DNA of 64,000 bases from Pseudo-nitzschia pungens (lineage: Eukaryota; Bacillariophyta; Bacillariophyceae; Bacillariales; Bacillariaceae): positions 1,984,001-2,048,000 of the forward strand of contig CM074769.1 in assembly GCA_037355855.1 (NCBI GenBank). Reading direction: 5' to 3'. Below the pieces are notes generated by a model. It was not told where the DNA came from and did not search any database. It saw only the letters and a program-made list of their open reading frames with translations. Each line of letters begins with the position of its first letter. Within the stretch, counting starts at the first letter, position 1. Made by a program: the position numbers and the translations under genes. This document shows positions 1 to 9,357 of the stretch, piece by piece.

Positions 1-602
1 ATCCGATCGCGAACACTCAGAAAAACAAGAACACCGGTGCCCCCGCCTCTGCTGGGATCAATTCCATTCTCATCGTTCATTGGAATTTCGTAACCAATCC
101 CCCAGCTATTGTGCAGGCCTGTGGCAAACTTCCCGGCAATTTCATCGATGAAGTCATCGTCATGATCGCCATCGTCATGATCGCCATCGCCATCGTTCAA
201 CATACTCAGTTCGTCGTCGACAATGGCAACCGCGATTTGAATGGGATACACATCATTGTCACATTCTCCGTCCCTTTCACCATCGGTTTTTGCGTCGCTT
301 CCGGTGTGTTCACATCCTGCCGTCCGCTTCCCCGTCTTTTGTTCCGGACCGGTCACGAACAGCTCCGACGAATACCGGAGGAGTTTGTCCGCGACGTTGC
401 GCTTCGCTGCCTCGCTCAGGATCTCGCCCGGGTCGCTGATGCCATCCTCCGGTACCTTGATGTTTTGGATGGCTCCCGAAATTGTTTGTTCCGTGGTGGG
501 AGGTGAGGCGAGATTCTGTTCTGCATCCGCCAGGGCCAGTGTGCCCACGGCATTGTTCAGCAACAGTGAGAACACCGCGGATGCGAGGGGTGCAATCTTC
601 AT
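1..602 (-). CDS. TPM-domain secretory/membrane protein, 3' part cut off by window edge
   Basis: An open frame starts at the ATG at 602-600 and stays open for 200 codons to the window edge, so the C-terminus is missing. The first about 25 residues are a hydrophobic signal-peptide-like stretch (MKIAPLASAVFSLLL, then an Ala/Leu-rich segment). From about residue 120 it matches the start of a TPM domain: a beta strand (QIAVAIVDDEL), an Asp/His-rich insertion, a segment resembling the family's 'A..LF..WGIG' signature (FATGLHNSWGIGYEI), then GGGTGVLVFLSVRDR, equivalent to 'nGvLllva.dRk'. TPM proteins include Psb32-like thylakoid proteins and other membrane-anchored proteins of poorly defined function; this copy would enter the secretory or plastid route. 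The Asp/Gly/His insertion (about residues 145-160) comes from a GATGGC/GATCAT micro-repeat. The family call is from motif recognition; the missing end prevents checking for a transmembrane anchor. Confidence 0.72.
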   Translation of the reverse strand, partial: MKIAPLASAVFSLLLNNAVGTLALADAEQNLASPPTTEQTISGAIQNIKVPEDGISDPGEILSEAAKRNVADKLLRYSSELFVTGPEQKTGKRTAGCEHTGSDAKTDGERDGECDNDVYPIQIAVAIVDDELSMLNDGDGDHDDGDHDDDFIDEIAGKFATGLHNSWGIGYEIPMNDENGIDPSRGGGTGVLVFLSVRDR

Positions 603-1772
603 GGCGGTTGAGGTATCGAACGCTGGCGGGTGTCGGGTTCGCAGTAAGTCGGTGTTGAAGCTATAACTTTGCGGTTCTTCTTGATTCGCTGATGATGAAT
701 AATATAGAAACCTTGGAAATGGAATACTGGTTTGTCTACTCTTTCCGTTTCTCTATCACAATGCAATTCGTGTTCAAAAATGAAAAGTGAGAGAACGAAT
801 TACGGTAAGATTTACTGTATGGGTATCTTTAGTTTGAGAGATGTAAAAGTATGTTACGTCGAGTGTTGAATGTTGTGGGTTGAGACTTTCGAGACGGTTG
901 AGTTTTGAAACGTCGTCGAAACCCGTTTTAACCGAGATGTGAGATGCGAGCAGTTGAGACAGAAATTGGAAAGTAGTGCTTGTACATTATTTACTTGTAC
1001 GTACGAGGTAAACCTTACTTGTACGGCAGAAAGAAGTATCGAAATCGGTACAAGTTTAATTAAATCCACGACTCAACTTTTTTGATTTTTGGTAAGATGA
1101 CTGTACATTTTTTTTCGCGTTTCACTCTTGCTTTCAGTGTGACTAAAATACCGTCCCGTACCGTACAGTAATCTTTACCTTAACCTGGTACAATTATCAG
1201 GTACCGTAACTTCACTTACCGTAGACCAAAACAAAACACAAAACCAGTTGATTGATTGATCCAAACTTCCATCCATCAGATAAGTCTTGGTCTCTATCAT
1301 GCATGAAGGATCACTTCACTTCCGAGAACGAAAGAAGCAACGATAGCAACGATGACAACAATCTAGCGAGTGCGATCTTCATCGATCTGGTGGTAAATAG
1401 TAGCTAAACAAAGTGTTTGCGTAGTATCAACAAGCACTTTTCAGAAGATTCGGTACACGTAGTAGAAGAGGTCAACATTGGTGATCCGTTCGGATGAGGC
1501 TCAAAACATTGCTCGATGAAGCAGCAGAACAGAACATTGTTCCATTTGGTGTGTTTCGTTTCGTCCAATCTTGCGGTTGATGCAACCGCGGATAGGATTC
1601 TGAAAAGAACCGTAGATGCTGTGGAGGGAGTGAGAGTATTATTGCTATTTCTATTAATATTTTTTGATTGCGAGGTGACAGTGCCCATCGTCACTGTTGC
1701 GATCAAAAATTACTAAAATAATAATGACAGTAACGACGGTGGCATTGCGTTTGCATTGCAATGCAACGGACT
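603..1772. other. Intergenic stretch with no supported gene
   Basis: This separates two minus-strand genes, the TPM gene (start at 602) and the THUMP gene (stop at 1773). It is AT-rich and contains several GTAAGGTT/AACCTTAC-type motifs around 1015-1210 that recur in other spacers of this window. Open frames here on both strands (for example 1404-1706) are short and of low-complexity composition, and I do not support them as genes. Confidence 0.6.
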
Positions 1773-2942
1773 CTACGGTGTTTGCTGCTTCTTGTCCGGA
1801 GCGGGAGCAGCACCCATGAGGTTGAAATTCCGATACGACCTAAAGTTCTCGACGACCGCCATTCCGCAGAGCGTCCCGCAGATCTCCACCAGTATCGTGG
1901 CATCGGGAGCGGCCAGATCGACCCTGCAAGCCGGAAAGAGCTCGAGCATGGCATCGCCGACGATCTTTATGACCGCGCTTCGATCCAGGCTGCTGCAGTT
2001 TCGTCGCTTGCAGACGATGGCAAAGGTTTTCGTCTCGTTCGGTCTCACGAACCGCCGCAGCACCTTGTCGCAGGTCAATCGGAGCTCTTCGGGAGACGCG
2101 AAGCAGGTGGCCTGGATCGGAATCATCCTCGTCACGAAGCGCGAGCGCGGGGCTTCCTTGTTGGAATCGTTGTCGATGTCGGACATGATGGCCCGGACGG
2201 TCGAAATCGGATCCCACGGGGTCGGTAAATCCGGGAGGTCCGGGGCGGATGTTTTGTGACCGTCGTCGTCGTCGTTGTCGTCGTCGTTGTCGTCGACTTT
2301 GGTGGGGCTGGGGTTTTCGTCGTTGTTCGACGATGAGTTCTTCGTTTCCGGATCGACGGTTTTCGAACCGTCCTCCGAAGTCTCGGGTTTGGAAGGTGGC
2401 GCGGTCTTGTTGTTATTGTTGTTGTTGTCGTTGTTGTTGTTCTGTTTCGACCGCATGTATTCCGTTTGAATGGCCTCGATCAGGTTGCATTTGGGAAGCG
2501 TGCACAGCACAAAAATGGTTCCGCGGCAGTTTGTGTCGTACACTCCAAACGCCGACGACTCGGAGGACCCTCCCTTTTTCGATTTGAGGAGCGACAATTC
2601 TTCTTCGAGGCTCAATGGTTTCGTCGTGCCGTCATCGTTATCGTTGTCGTTATCGTCGCCGCCGCCGCCCTTGCGTGGGTCCCCCGAATCCTTCCCGTCG
2701 CGACGTTCCGCCGTCGAGAGGTAATGGTTTAGAATTTCGAGACCTTCCCGCTTGCACTTGTGCTCGCGCCCGGTCTCGCACGTGAGGAGCACACCCGGGG
2801 CCCCCCGTTTCGGACGCGTCGAGACGCTCCATTTTCGCTTGCCGCCCCTTCCGGCACCGCGGTCGAAGTATTTTCGTTTCTTCGAAGCGTTGGTACCCGT
2901 GCTCGTGCTCGTGCTCGCACCGGTGCGGGCAGCCTCGCTCAT
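1773..2942 (-). CDS. THUMPD1: THUMPD1/Tan1-like THUMP-domain tRNA acetylation adaptor
   Basis: This encodes a 389-residue protein read from the ATG at 2942. The frame is open further upstream to 3017, but only with a TTG codon. The N-terminus is Lys/Arg-rich (KKRKYFDRGAGRGGKRKW), followed at about residue 50 by GVLLTCETGREHKC, the conserved opening of the THUMPD1/Tan1 family. An Asp/Asn/Ser-rich linker (about 90-260) is followed by the THUMP fold (about 267-375: RFVTRMIPIQATCF, TKTFAIVCKRRNCS, VDLAAPDATILVEICGTLCG). Known members bind tRNA and work with the NAT10/Kre33 acetyltransferase to make N4-acetylcytidine at position 12 of tRNA-Ser and tRNA-Leu; that role here is inferred from family. 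The linker is expanded by trinucleotide runs (AAC/GAC), common in diatom proteins. It is divergently arranged with the methyltransferase gene starting at 3938. Confidence 0.8.
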   Translation of the reverse strand: MSEAARTGASTSTSTGTNASKKRKYFDRGAGRGGKRKWSVSTRPKRGAPGVLLTCETGREHKCKREGLEILNHYLSTAERRDGKDSGDPRKGGGGDDNDNDNDDGTTKPLSLEEELSLLKSKKGGSSESSAFGVYDTNCRGTIFVLCTLPKCNLIEAIQTEYMRSKQNNNNDNNNNNNKTAPPSKPETSEDGSKTVDPETKNSSSNNDENPSPTKVDDNDDDNDDDDGHKTSAPDLPDLPTPWDPISTVRAIMSDIDNDSNKEAPRSRFVTRMIPIQATCFASPEELRLTCDKVLRRFVRPNETKTFAIVCKRRNCSSLDRSAVIKIVGDAMLELFPACRVDLAAPDATILVEICGTLCGMAVVENFRSYRNFNLMGAAPAPDKKQQTP

Positions 2943-3937
2943 TTTTTGGACGACGACGACGATGGAACTGGATTGTGGGGTTGGATGATCACGGATCTCG
3001 GATCGACAAGGATGCAAACAATTGCTCTTCCGAACTGTTGGATGGGAAGGTGCTTCTATGAAAGTGCCACGGGAACCAAGAACGAATGGTGTAAGATTAC
3101 GGTGTACGGTACGACTGTTGTGAGAAGGTGAGAAGTTGGATTGTTTGATTCCGTTACATGCTAACCTTACTTCGTACCGTACAGTAAACCTTACTTAGTA
3201 AGGTACTACTTCGTCCTTTCTACGAAGTACAAGTTAGAGGTAACCTTAACGTAAGATCTTACCAGTTTGCCGTACAAGTCAACGAGTGGTTGACCGCAAA
3301 ATCCCGTCCCTTCTTGGTTCATGTCTGGTTGATGAATTTAGTTGGTTGTTGTTTTGATGATTTTTGAAGATGAAACAAAAAATAATAAGTTTGTTGAATG
3401 GATATTGGTGGCGGTCAGGCATTTTCCACGTTTCGATGTTTCACAGTGCACGTTTGAAAGAAAGCAAGACGTTCCGCCGACCAACTCGGATTGGACAAAA
3501 CACCAATGCAATGGAAACGCAAGACGCAAGACGAACTGAACTACCGGTACACGTACGAGTAAGGTTACTCGAACTCGTGCTCGTACTCGTAAGTTACGGC
3601 TCGGTGCGAGTAATCTTACGTAACCTTACCACAAATACGGGTACGAGTACAACAAGTAAACCTTACTCGTACTTTCGATCTTTCCGACACTGAAGCAATA
3701 AAAACAGCGGGAAAGTTACTGTGTGTGCCGTCGTCGAGTTCAATGCAGAGCTCCCGAGAACTAGACTACAAGTACCGAACCCGGTAACTTACCCTCCACC
3801 GTTGCGTTGGTTTTGGAGACAAAGTCTCGAAAAAAAGAAAGATCGCAAACGCTCGCTCGGTCTGAAGAACAAGACATTCATCAATATTCATCTCAAAACG
3901 AATACTACGAAGCACCGCAAATTACTTCGTGAACACG
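2943..3937. other. Divergent spacer between THUMPD1-like and methyltransferase genes
   Basis: The 1-kb spacer between two head-to-head genes should hold both promoters. It contains repeated AACCTTACT / GTAAGGTT words (3166-3260 and 3545-3680), several in inverted pairs, and a (C/A)TCGTACTCGTA-rich tract at 3560-3670. No TATA box or RNA gene could be assigned. Confidence 0.5.
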
Positions 3938-5266
3938 ATGAACGACTTGCCGAAGGTTGCGCACCCGACCGCCAGGGCCTTCTTCGCCGCGCTGGATCGC
4001 TACAACCAACGACAAGAGAATGACGAGCCCAATAATCGAGTCGACGAGCAAGCCGAACCAGACGCCCCGAAATCCCGGGGGCCAACAATGAGCGAAGCAC
4101 TGAAACGCAAAACGCAACAATTGGGTTGGAGGAATCGCCACTCGCAAGACGAATTTTACCCCATCACCGTGCAGCGGGCCTCGAACGGCGAAACAAGCGC
4201 CGACCACGAGCGCGAGACGAAGGAGGATTCTCGTCCGCAGCAGATCCAAACAACCCAGCCTCGTCGATCTCGATTTCGATCGCGGAGGTTTTCCGTCCGA
4301 CAAGTCCAGAGGGGCGAAGTGGATGGAACCTATGGAACGGGGGCCACCGTGTGGCCGGCTGCATTGGTGTTGATCAAATACCTCGAAAGACAAGATGCTG
4401 AGAACAACAGCAATGACAACGACAACGACAACGACAACGACAACAACGAAAACAACGACACGAGGGTCACCGTTCGGGGAACCCATGTCCTCGATTTGGG
4501 TGCGGGAACGGGCGTGACGAGCATCGCAGCCGCGTTGCTGGGTGCGACCTCCGTCGTCTGCACCGATGGCGAGGAGTCGGTCGTGCGATTGGCTCGGGAC
4601 AACATCCGACGGGCGGCTCGCGAATTGCGGGATTCTTCGTCGTCGGCGTCGACGACTCACCAAAACGAACAAACGAAAACACCGGCAAACGCCACGAAAA
4701 CAGACGCAGAGGTAGAACAGGGCCGGCAACCATCGTCCTCGTGCAACGCCAGCGACGAGACAATGAATTCCGTTGTGATGCGGGACGAGAACGCGATCGA
4801 CCCCGTGACAACCATTGATGGTTGCCCCATTCTAACCCAAAAATATTGGTGGGGAACCGGAACATCTCCCAGTCTCGTGGGCTGTTCGGAAAACACCATT
4901 GGCAGCAGCAGCAGCAACAGCATCGGCAAAGACTTTGTCGAAAGCAATACCAATAATGGGTTGGTGATTTTGGTGGCCGACTGTGTCCTGCCAAAGCTAT
5001 ACCCAATCGCTCCGCTGGTCCAGGCAATCGACGAATGCTTTCGACTCCGTGATGATCGCTCGCCATCGCAATCGCCATCGCTATCACCTTCGGTTGCGAT
5101 TGTGTCGTACGAGCACAGGTATTATCCCGAGTACGATCCCAGAACCGAGTTTCGGCGATTGGCATCCGAACGCTGTTTGGACGTAGTGACGGTACCCAGG
5201 GAGGAGATGGATCCCGTATACTCCGTGGAAGACGTGGAACTCTGGATTGTTCGTCGTCGGTGGTAG
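3938..5266 (+). CDS. METTL21-like (family 16) protein lysine methyltransferase
   Basis: A 442-residue protein; the ATG at 3938 is the first in frame (an upstream GTG at 3929 is ignored). The SAM-binding motif I, HVLDLGAGTGVTS, is at about residues 183-195. It is preceded by GTGATVWPAALVLIKYL, the typical 'G...W.a...L..yl' segment of family 16 methyltransferases, and followed by motif II (VVCTDGEESV). The acidic/aromatic motif after strand 4 is ADCVLPKLYPIAPL (about 346-359), comparable to the DxxY region of METTL21/EEF-KMT enzymes. The C-terminus (VAIVSYEHRYYPEYD, then VYSVEDVELWIVRRRW) fits strands 5-7 of the fold. Known relatives methylate lysines on chaperones or elongation factors; the substrate here is unknown. 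Length exceeds the family's usual 220-300 residues because of an Asn/Asp repeat (4411-4460) and a Ser/Thr-rich insert (about 235-330). The ORF is intronless. Confidence 0.8.
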   Translation: MNDLPKVAHPTARAFFAALDRYNQRQENDEPNNRVDEQAEPDAPKSRGPTMSEALKRKTQQLGWRNRHSQDEFYPITVQRASNGETSADHERETKEDSRPQQIQTTQPRRSRFRSRRFSVRQVQRGEVDGTYGTGATVWPAALVLIKYLERQDAENNSNDNDNDNDNDNNENNDTRVTVRGTHVLDLGAGTGVTSIAAALLGATSVVCTDGEESVVRLARDNIRRAARELRDSSSSASTTHQNEQTKTPANATKTDAEVEQGRQPSSSCNASDETMNSVVMRDENAIDPVTTIDGCPILTQKYWWGTGTSPSLVGCSENTIGSSSSNSIGKDFVESNTNNGLVILVADCVLPKLYPIAPLVQAIDECFRLRDDRSPSQSPSLSPSVAIVSYEHRYYPEYDPRTEFRRLASERCLDVVTVPREEMDPVYSVEDVELWIVRRRW

Positions 5267-6060
5267 CAACGAACTCGAAGAAGAAAGAAACAAACGGTAT
5301 CGAGTATCGAACCGGCAGATTAGGCATGCGGCTAGTGAGATAGCCAGCTAACTAGCTAACTAGCTAGCTAGCTAGCTCGGGATTTACGAGGAACCATAAG
5401 ACCAGGGCGCGCTTTCCAACTTTCAGACTATCGTTCTTTCGTACCGCACGCACGTGCGCAAAATGAAGGAAGAGCAGACATTCATTCTACACTGTTGTTT
5501 TCTGTTGTGGTTTTTGTCTCCATTTTCGATTTCGATCGACGATGGCCCCTTGTTGTTTCGGTAGACTCGGTTTCTGGTGGATAGACAACCGTAGCGGATT
5601 GATAGAGCAAGTTCCACGAAGTGTGACTATCTTCGAGAGTAACCTTACCTTCCGTACGGTAAGATTACTTGCACTTTTGAAGATATTGATGGACGATTAA
5701 TCCATCCTCACAATCAGTAAGATTAATCTTACGAGTAACTTACCTCGACCGGCTCACTCGTAAGATTACTCGTAGTGTTTTGGGACTAGTACCGTACCTA
5801 TGTGGAAGGTGTATGGATGATACGTACGAGTATTCGTACCAGTCACTGAGGCATTTTAAATTTTTACGTGTTTTTTTGGATCGAAAGGCCTGATCATGGA
5901 GAGCAACGAATGAAGAAAGAGATGAGAATCGAAATCGATCGGCACACGGTAAGGTTTACAGTTGCACATTCCACACACGACAGAAACGAAAGAAGTCATT
6001 GCTACGGTACAGTTATCTCTGTAGTTTGATGATTAAGTGATTGCAGCCAAAGTACCAAAA
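5267..6060. other. Spacer with CTAG-rich tract and AACCTTAC motifs
   Basis: No gene is supported. A short tandem tract of AGCTAACT/AGCTAGCT lies at 5343-5377. Repeated words of the type GTAAGATTACT and TAACCTTACC, some in inverted pairs, occur at 5640-5790. The stretch must contain the 3' end of the methyltransferase transcript and the promoter of the Rab escort gene that starts at 6061. Confidence 0.5.
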
Positions 6061-8541
6061 ATGGAGCAGAGTGAATCGGTTAGTGACGGAACTAGTTCCA
6101 CAGACCCTCTCAACCAGGATCCCAATGACGATGGCGATGGCGAGAAAAACGATGGCATCCAAAAACACGAGGATGCAGCCGAGGAAGACCGTGAACCCGA
6201 GGAGCCGGAATGCGACGAAGAAGGCCTCCGATTGGAATACGACGTTGTCATTTGTGGGACGGGTCTCGTGCAATCGATATTAGCCAGCGCCCTGGCGCGA
6301 GCCGGAAAATCCGTCCTGCATTGCGATGGTGCGGATTACTACGGAGAATTGGACGCGGTCTGGACCCTGCCCATGGTCGAAGACCTTCTCGGGGACAAAA
6401 AGGGTGAAAACGACGAACGAATCGATCCTCCTGTTTCTTCGGGGAGTGACGAGCTTGACCTTGACGCGAAAAATGTCATTCGGTTGGCACCGGAAGGAGG
6501 ACAAGCGTCGCTTCGATGGCATCACAAGTACTGCTCGTCGACGTCGGGGAAACCTTCCTCTGGAATACGAATCGGAACGCACGCAAAGACTCCTCTCGGT
6601 GATGGTATAGTTCGAGCGATTCGTCGTTCGTCAAACAATGATGGTGATGATCAGAATAGTTCTACGATTTCGTTGGAAATCGAATTGAACAAATGGAAAC
6701 TTGCCGATGGTCAGTCGCCCAATGTTTACGTCAATGTCAACATTCCGGAAGAGTACGAGAAAACCAGCAAAGACGACGAAGAACTCGTTGACCCCATCCT
6801 GCTGGAAGACGTTTTGCATCGAACAAAAAACATCAGATCCGTTCAATCGGTGGAAGCAGAAACCATCCTAACGAACCCCCCGCGCATGTTGGCATTGGAT
6901 GCGACCCCCGCCTTTATCTTGGCTAGCGGGCGGGCGGTAGAAGGCATGCTGCAAAGCGGGGTAGCTGACTACTTGGAGTTCAAAACATTGGACGGCTTGT
7001 ATTGGCTCGAAAAATCATCAAAGAAAGATGCCAGCAAACGAAATAAACACAAATCTGCCGGGGACAAGAAGGACAACGATCGAAATAATATCGTGATCTC
7101 CCGCGTCCCCTGCAACAAGAATGATATTTTTGCAACCAAATTGTTGGCTCCGATGGAAAAGCGCCGATTCATGAAATTCATCCAACTCTGCATGGACTAT
7201 GCAACGAAGATTACTGTTGCTGAGGAATTGCAGGAGGATGAAGCCGACAAAGACGAAGAAGTTCAATCACTCAACGAACGCCATTTGAACCAAGGGCGCT
7301 CTCTTGCTCGGCCGCAAAACAAGGCAGTGGATGCGTGTGAATTGCAGATCCTCCAAGAGGCTATCGAAGATGGGTCCGTATCCTTCGACGATTTCCTGGC
7401 AAAAAAACACAAGCTTTCGCCCAAGCTGCGATCCATTGTGCGATACGCATTAGCGTGGGAGACAAGTGCCTCCAGTACGAGTCTAGCAAATGGCATGGTA
7501 GCTCTTCGAAAACATTTGCAGGCCCTCGGTCGTTACGGAACCACTGCATTCTTGGTACCCTTATACGGGAGTGGAGAATTACCGCAGGCATTTTGTCGTT
7601 CTGCAGCTGTTTTTGGTGCCACGTACTTGCTGCGACGAGAGCTGTTGGCCATCCAAGTTGAAAACGAGAACGACCATATTCTCTCGAACCAACGCTGCGA
7701 GATGATGGACAAAGGAAAGAAGCATGTCAAAGGAGTTATCTTGACGAAAGAACATTCGTTCGATCGAGACATTCAAAAGAATTCGCGGGACCCATATCAC
7801 AAACGTCTGACCAAAGCCATCAAATGCTCGCATGTAGTGGTTCCTTTTAATGCTGTTGATGCTAGCATGTTACAGGAAGACGACGACGCCAAGAATTACT
7901 CGAGAAAGCGAATAATACGAAGAATAACCGTGCTGAAGGGCAGTCTCATCGAATCCGATAATGGAGAACAGCGACACGTGATCTTTATTCCTCCGAACAC
8001 CATCGGCAATGATCATGCAATCCATGGAGTAGTATTAGATAGCTCTGCGCTCGTTTCTCCAAAAGGATATACAGTCCTCCATCTTACCACCACAGCGGCG
8101 ATTGGAGCTGTACAAACAGAAGAATCTGGCGCAATCCATGTGGATGATGATGCTGCAATTCTCGAACGCGCCCAAGCGGCTATCTTGGATTCCAAAAAAG
8201 CATCAACGGTATCAGAAGAGCCTGTCGTTGAAGTGTACCACGTGTCTTTTAGTCACGCAAGTCCAGATATGGAAAAGGCTCGAAGCAATTGCCATCCGAT
8301 CGGTGTGCACTTTTGCAGCCATTCAGCTCAAGTATTGACCGCAGATGTTGCCTTTGAACAGGCAGAAAAGATATTCTCTTCAATTTGTCCTGGAGCTCAG
8401 TTTCTTGGTTTGTCCAATTCCATCGACAAGGTTATCCGTGAGCGTGCTGAAGAAAAATATTACGACGACGACGAAAAAAATGTTCTTGAAAGCGCAGTTG
8501 GGATGATCGAAGACTCTTCGAGCAACTTTATAGGGACGTAG
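6061..8541 (+). CDS. Rab escort protein / Rab GDI family protein
   Basis: An 826-residue protein; the ATG at 6061 is the first in frame (the frame is open from a GTG at 6037). After an acidic tail of about 55 residues comes the GDI/REP dinucleotide-fold opening YDVVICGTGLVQSILASALA (about 60-79), then HCDGADYYGE, where FAD enzymes bind flavin but GDI/REP proteins do not. Further conserved blocks are VADYLEFKTLDGLYWLE (sequence-conserved region near the Rab-binding platform), LLAPMEKRRFMKFIQLCMDY, KLSPKLRSIVRYALAW, and YGTTAFLVPLYGSGELPQAFCR. Rab escort proteins present newly made Rab GTPases to geranylgeranyl transferase II; GDIs recycle prenylated Rabs. Length (GDIs are about 450 residues, REPs 600-650 or more) and large insertions favour REP. 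Low-complexity charged inserts (340-360, 410-430) and the acidic N-terminus are lineage-specific. No introns are evident. Confidence 0.78.
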   Translation: MEQSESVSDGTSSTDPLNQDPNDDGDGEKNDGIQKHEDAAEEDREPEEPECDEEGLRLEYDVVICGTGLVQSILASALARAGKSVLHCDGADYYGELDAVWTLPMVEDLLGDKKGENDERIDPPVSSGSDELDLDAKNVIRLAPEGGQASLRWHHKYCSSTSGKPSSGIRIGTHAKTPLGDGIVRAIRRSSNNDGDDQNSSTISLEIELNKWKLADGQSPNVYVNVNIPEEYEKTSKDDEELVDPILLEDVLHRTKNIRSVQSVEAETILTNPPRMLALDATPAFILASGRAVEGMLQSGVADYLEFKTLDGLYWLEKSSKKDASKRNKHKSAGDKKDNDRNNIVISRVPCNKNDIFATKLLAPMEKRRFMKFIQLCMDYATKITVAEELQEDEADKDEEVQSLNERHLNQGRSLARPQNKAVDACELQILQEAIEDGSVSFDDFLAKKHKLSPKLRSIVRYALAWETSASSTSLANGMVALRKHLQALGRYGTTAFLVPLYGSGELPQAFCRSAAVFGATYLLRRELLAIQVENENDHILSNQRCEMMDKGKKHVKGVILTKEHSFDRDIQKNSRDPYHKRLTKAIKCSHVVVPFNAVDASMLQEDDDAKNYSRKRIIRRITVLKGSLIESDNGEQRHVIFIPPNTIGNDHAIHGVVLDSSALVSPKGYTVLHLTTTAAIGAVQTEESGAIHVDDDAAILERAQAAILDSKKASTVSEEPVVEVYHVSFSHASPDMEKARSNCHPIGVHFCSHSAQVLTADVAFEQAEKIFSSICPGAQFLGLSNSIDKVIRERAEEKYYDDDEKNVLESAVGMIEDSSSNFIGT

Positions 8542-9357
8542 AATGTGATGAATAATGAAGCTATGATATCTAGAGGGTTGTTTCTTTGCATCAGAGACGT
8601 TTTCCCAATGCCGTTGATTGCGAAAAGATTTTTTTTAAGACCACGTACCAGTAAAAAACGTGTCTATTCGGCACCTCCATGGCAATTTTCAAAATTTCTG
8701 CAGAAGCTTCCCAGACCGGCGCACCACCACAGCCCTCTAGATAGTGGTCTTTTAGTCTATGCGCCCGAAGGAGGTTCTATGGAAGTGTTGATAATCCAAC
8801 CATTATCAACCTAACTTTATCACCTACTTCCTCTGGTCCGAAATAACTGAACGCCTAGCACATACAAGGTTGACTATCGATCAATTTTCAACCAAAACTC
8901 TCCTCAACTACGTCCTTATGCCTGGTTAGACACTGATAGGCTCGCGCTATTGGTCTATTTTTCATTAGGACTTGAAAAGGGCCCGTTTTGCCCTTCGAAT
9001 GTGATTTTACCGGTTGAAAGGGTTCCACCTGGCATTTGAACCTCGGGGAAGGTTCTTTTGAAAGCTAAGACACTGAATTTTTGTCCAGGTATAGGTGATA
9101 GAAACAGGAAGAGAGTTCTCGTCTTCCGTTTTATCGTTCAAAGATAGCCTATTTTTCGTCGATTAATTAATTAAAATTAGCGTGATAACACTAGTTATTT
9201 TTGTTTGTTTGTTTGTTTTAAGTGAGTTTTTTGAACGATGCGCACCTATTTTAATTCTGTAGTACAACTTGGTACATTTTCTACTTAGTTGTACGGTAAA
9301 CGTTCAGTTATTTAGGACCGCACACATATCGGTCATAGTTCAGTTATTTTGGACCAG

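Noticed and set aside
1404..1716. Overlapping short frames on both strands
   Set aside because: Neither shows a recognisable domain or coding-like composition; no splice signals linking them to neighbours.
8545..8814. 89-codon frame downstream of the Rab escort gene
   Set aside because: It lies mostly within the left part of MITE copy A and has no family resemblance.
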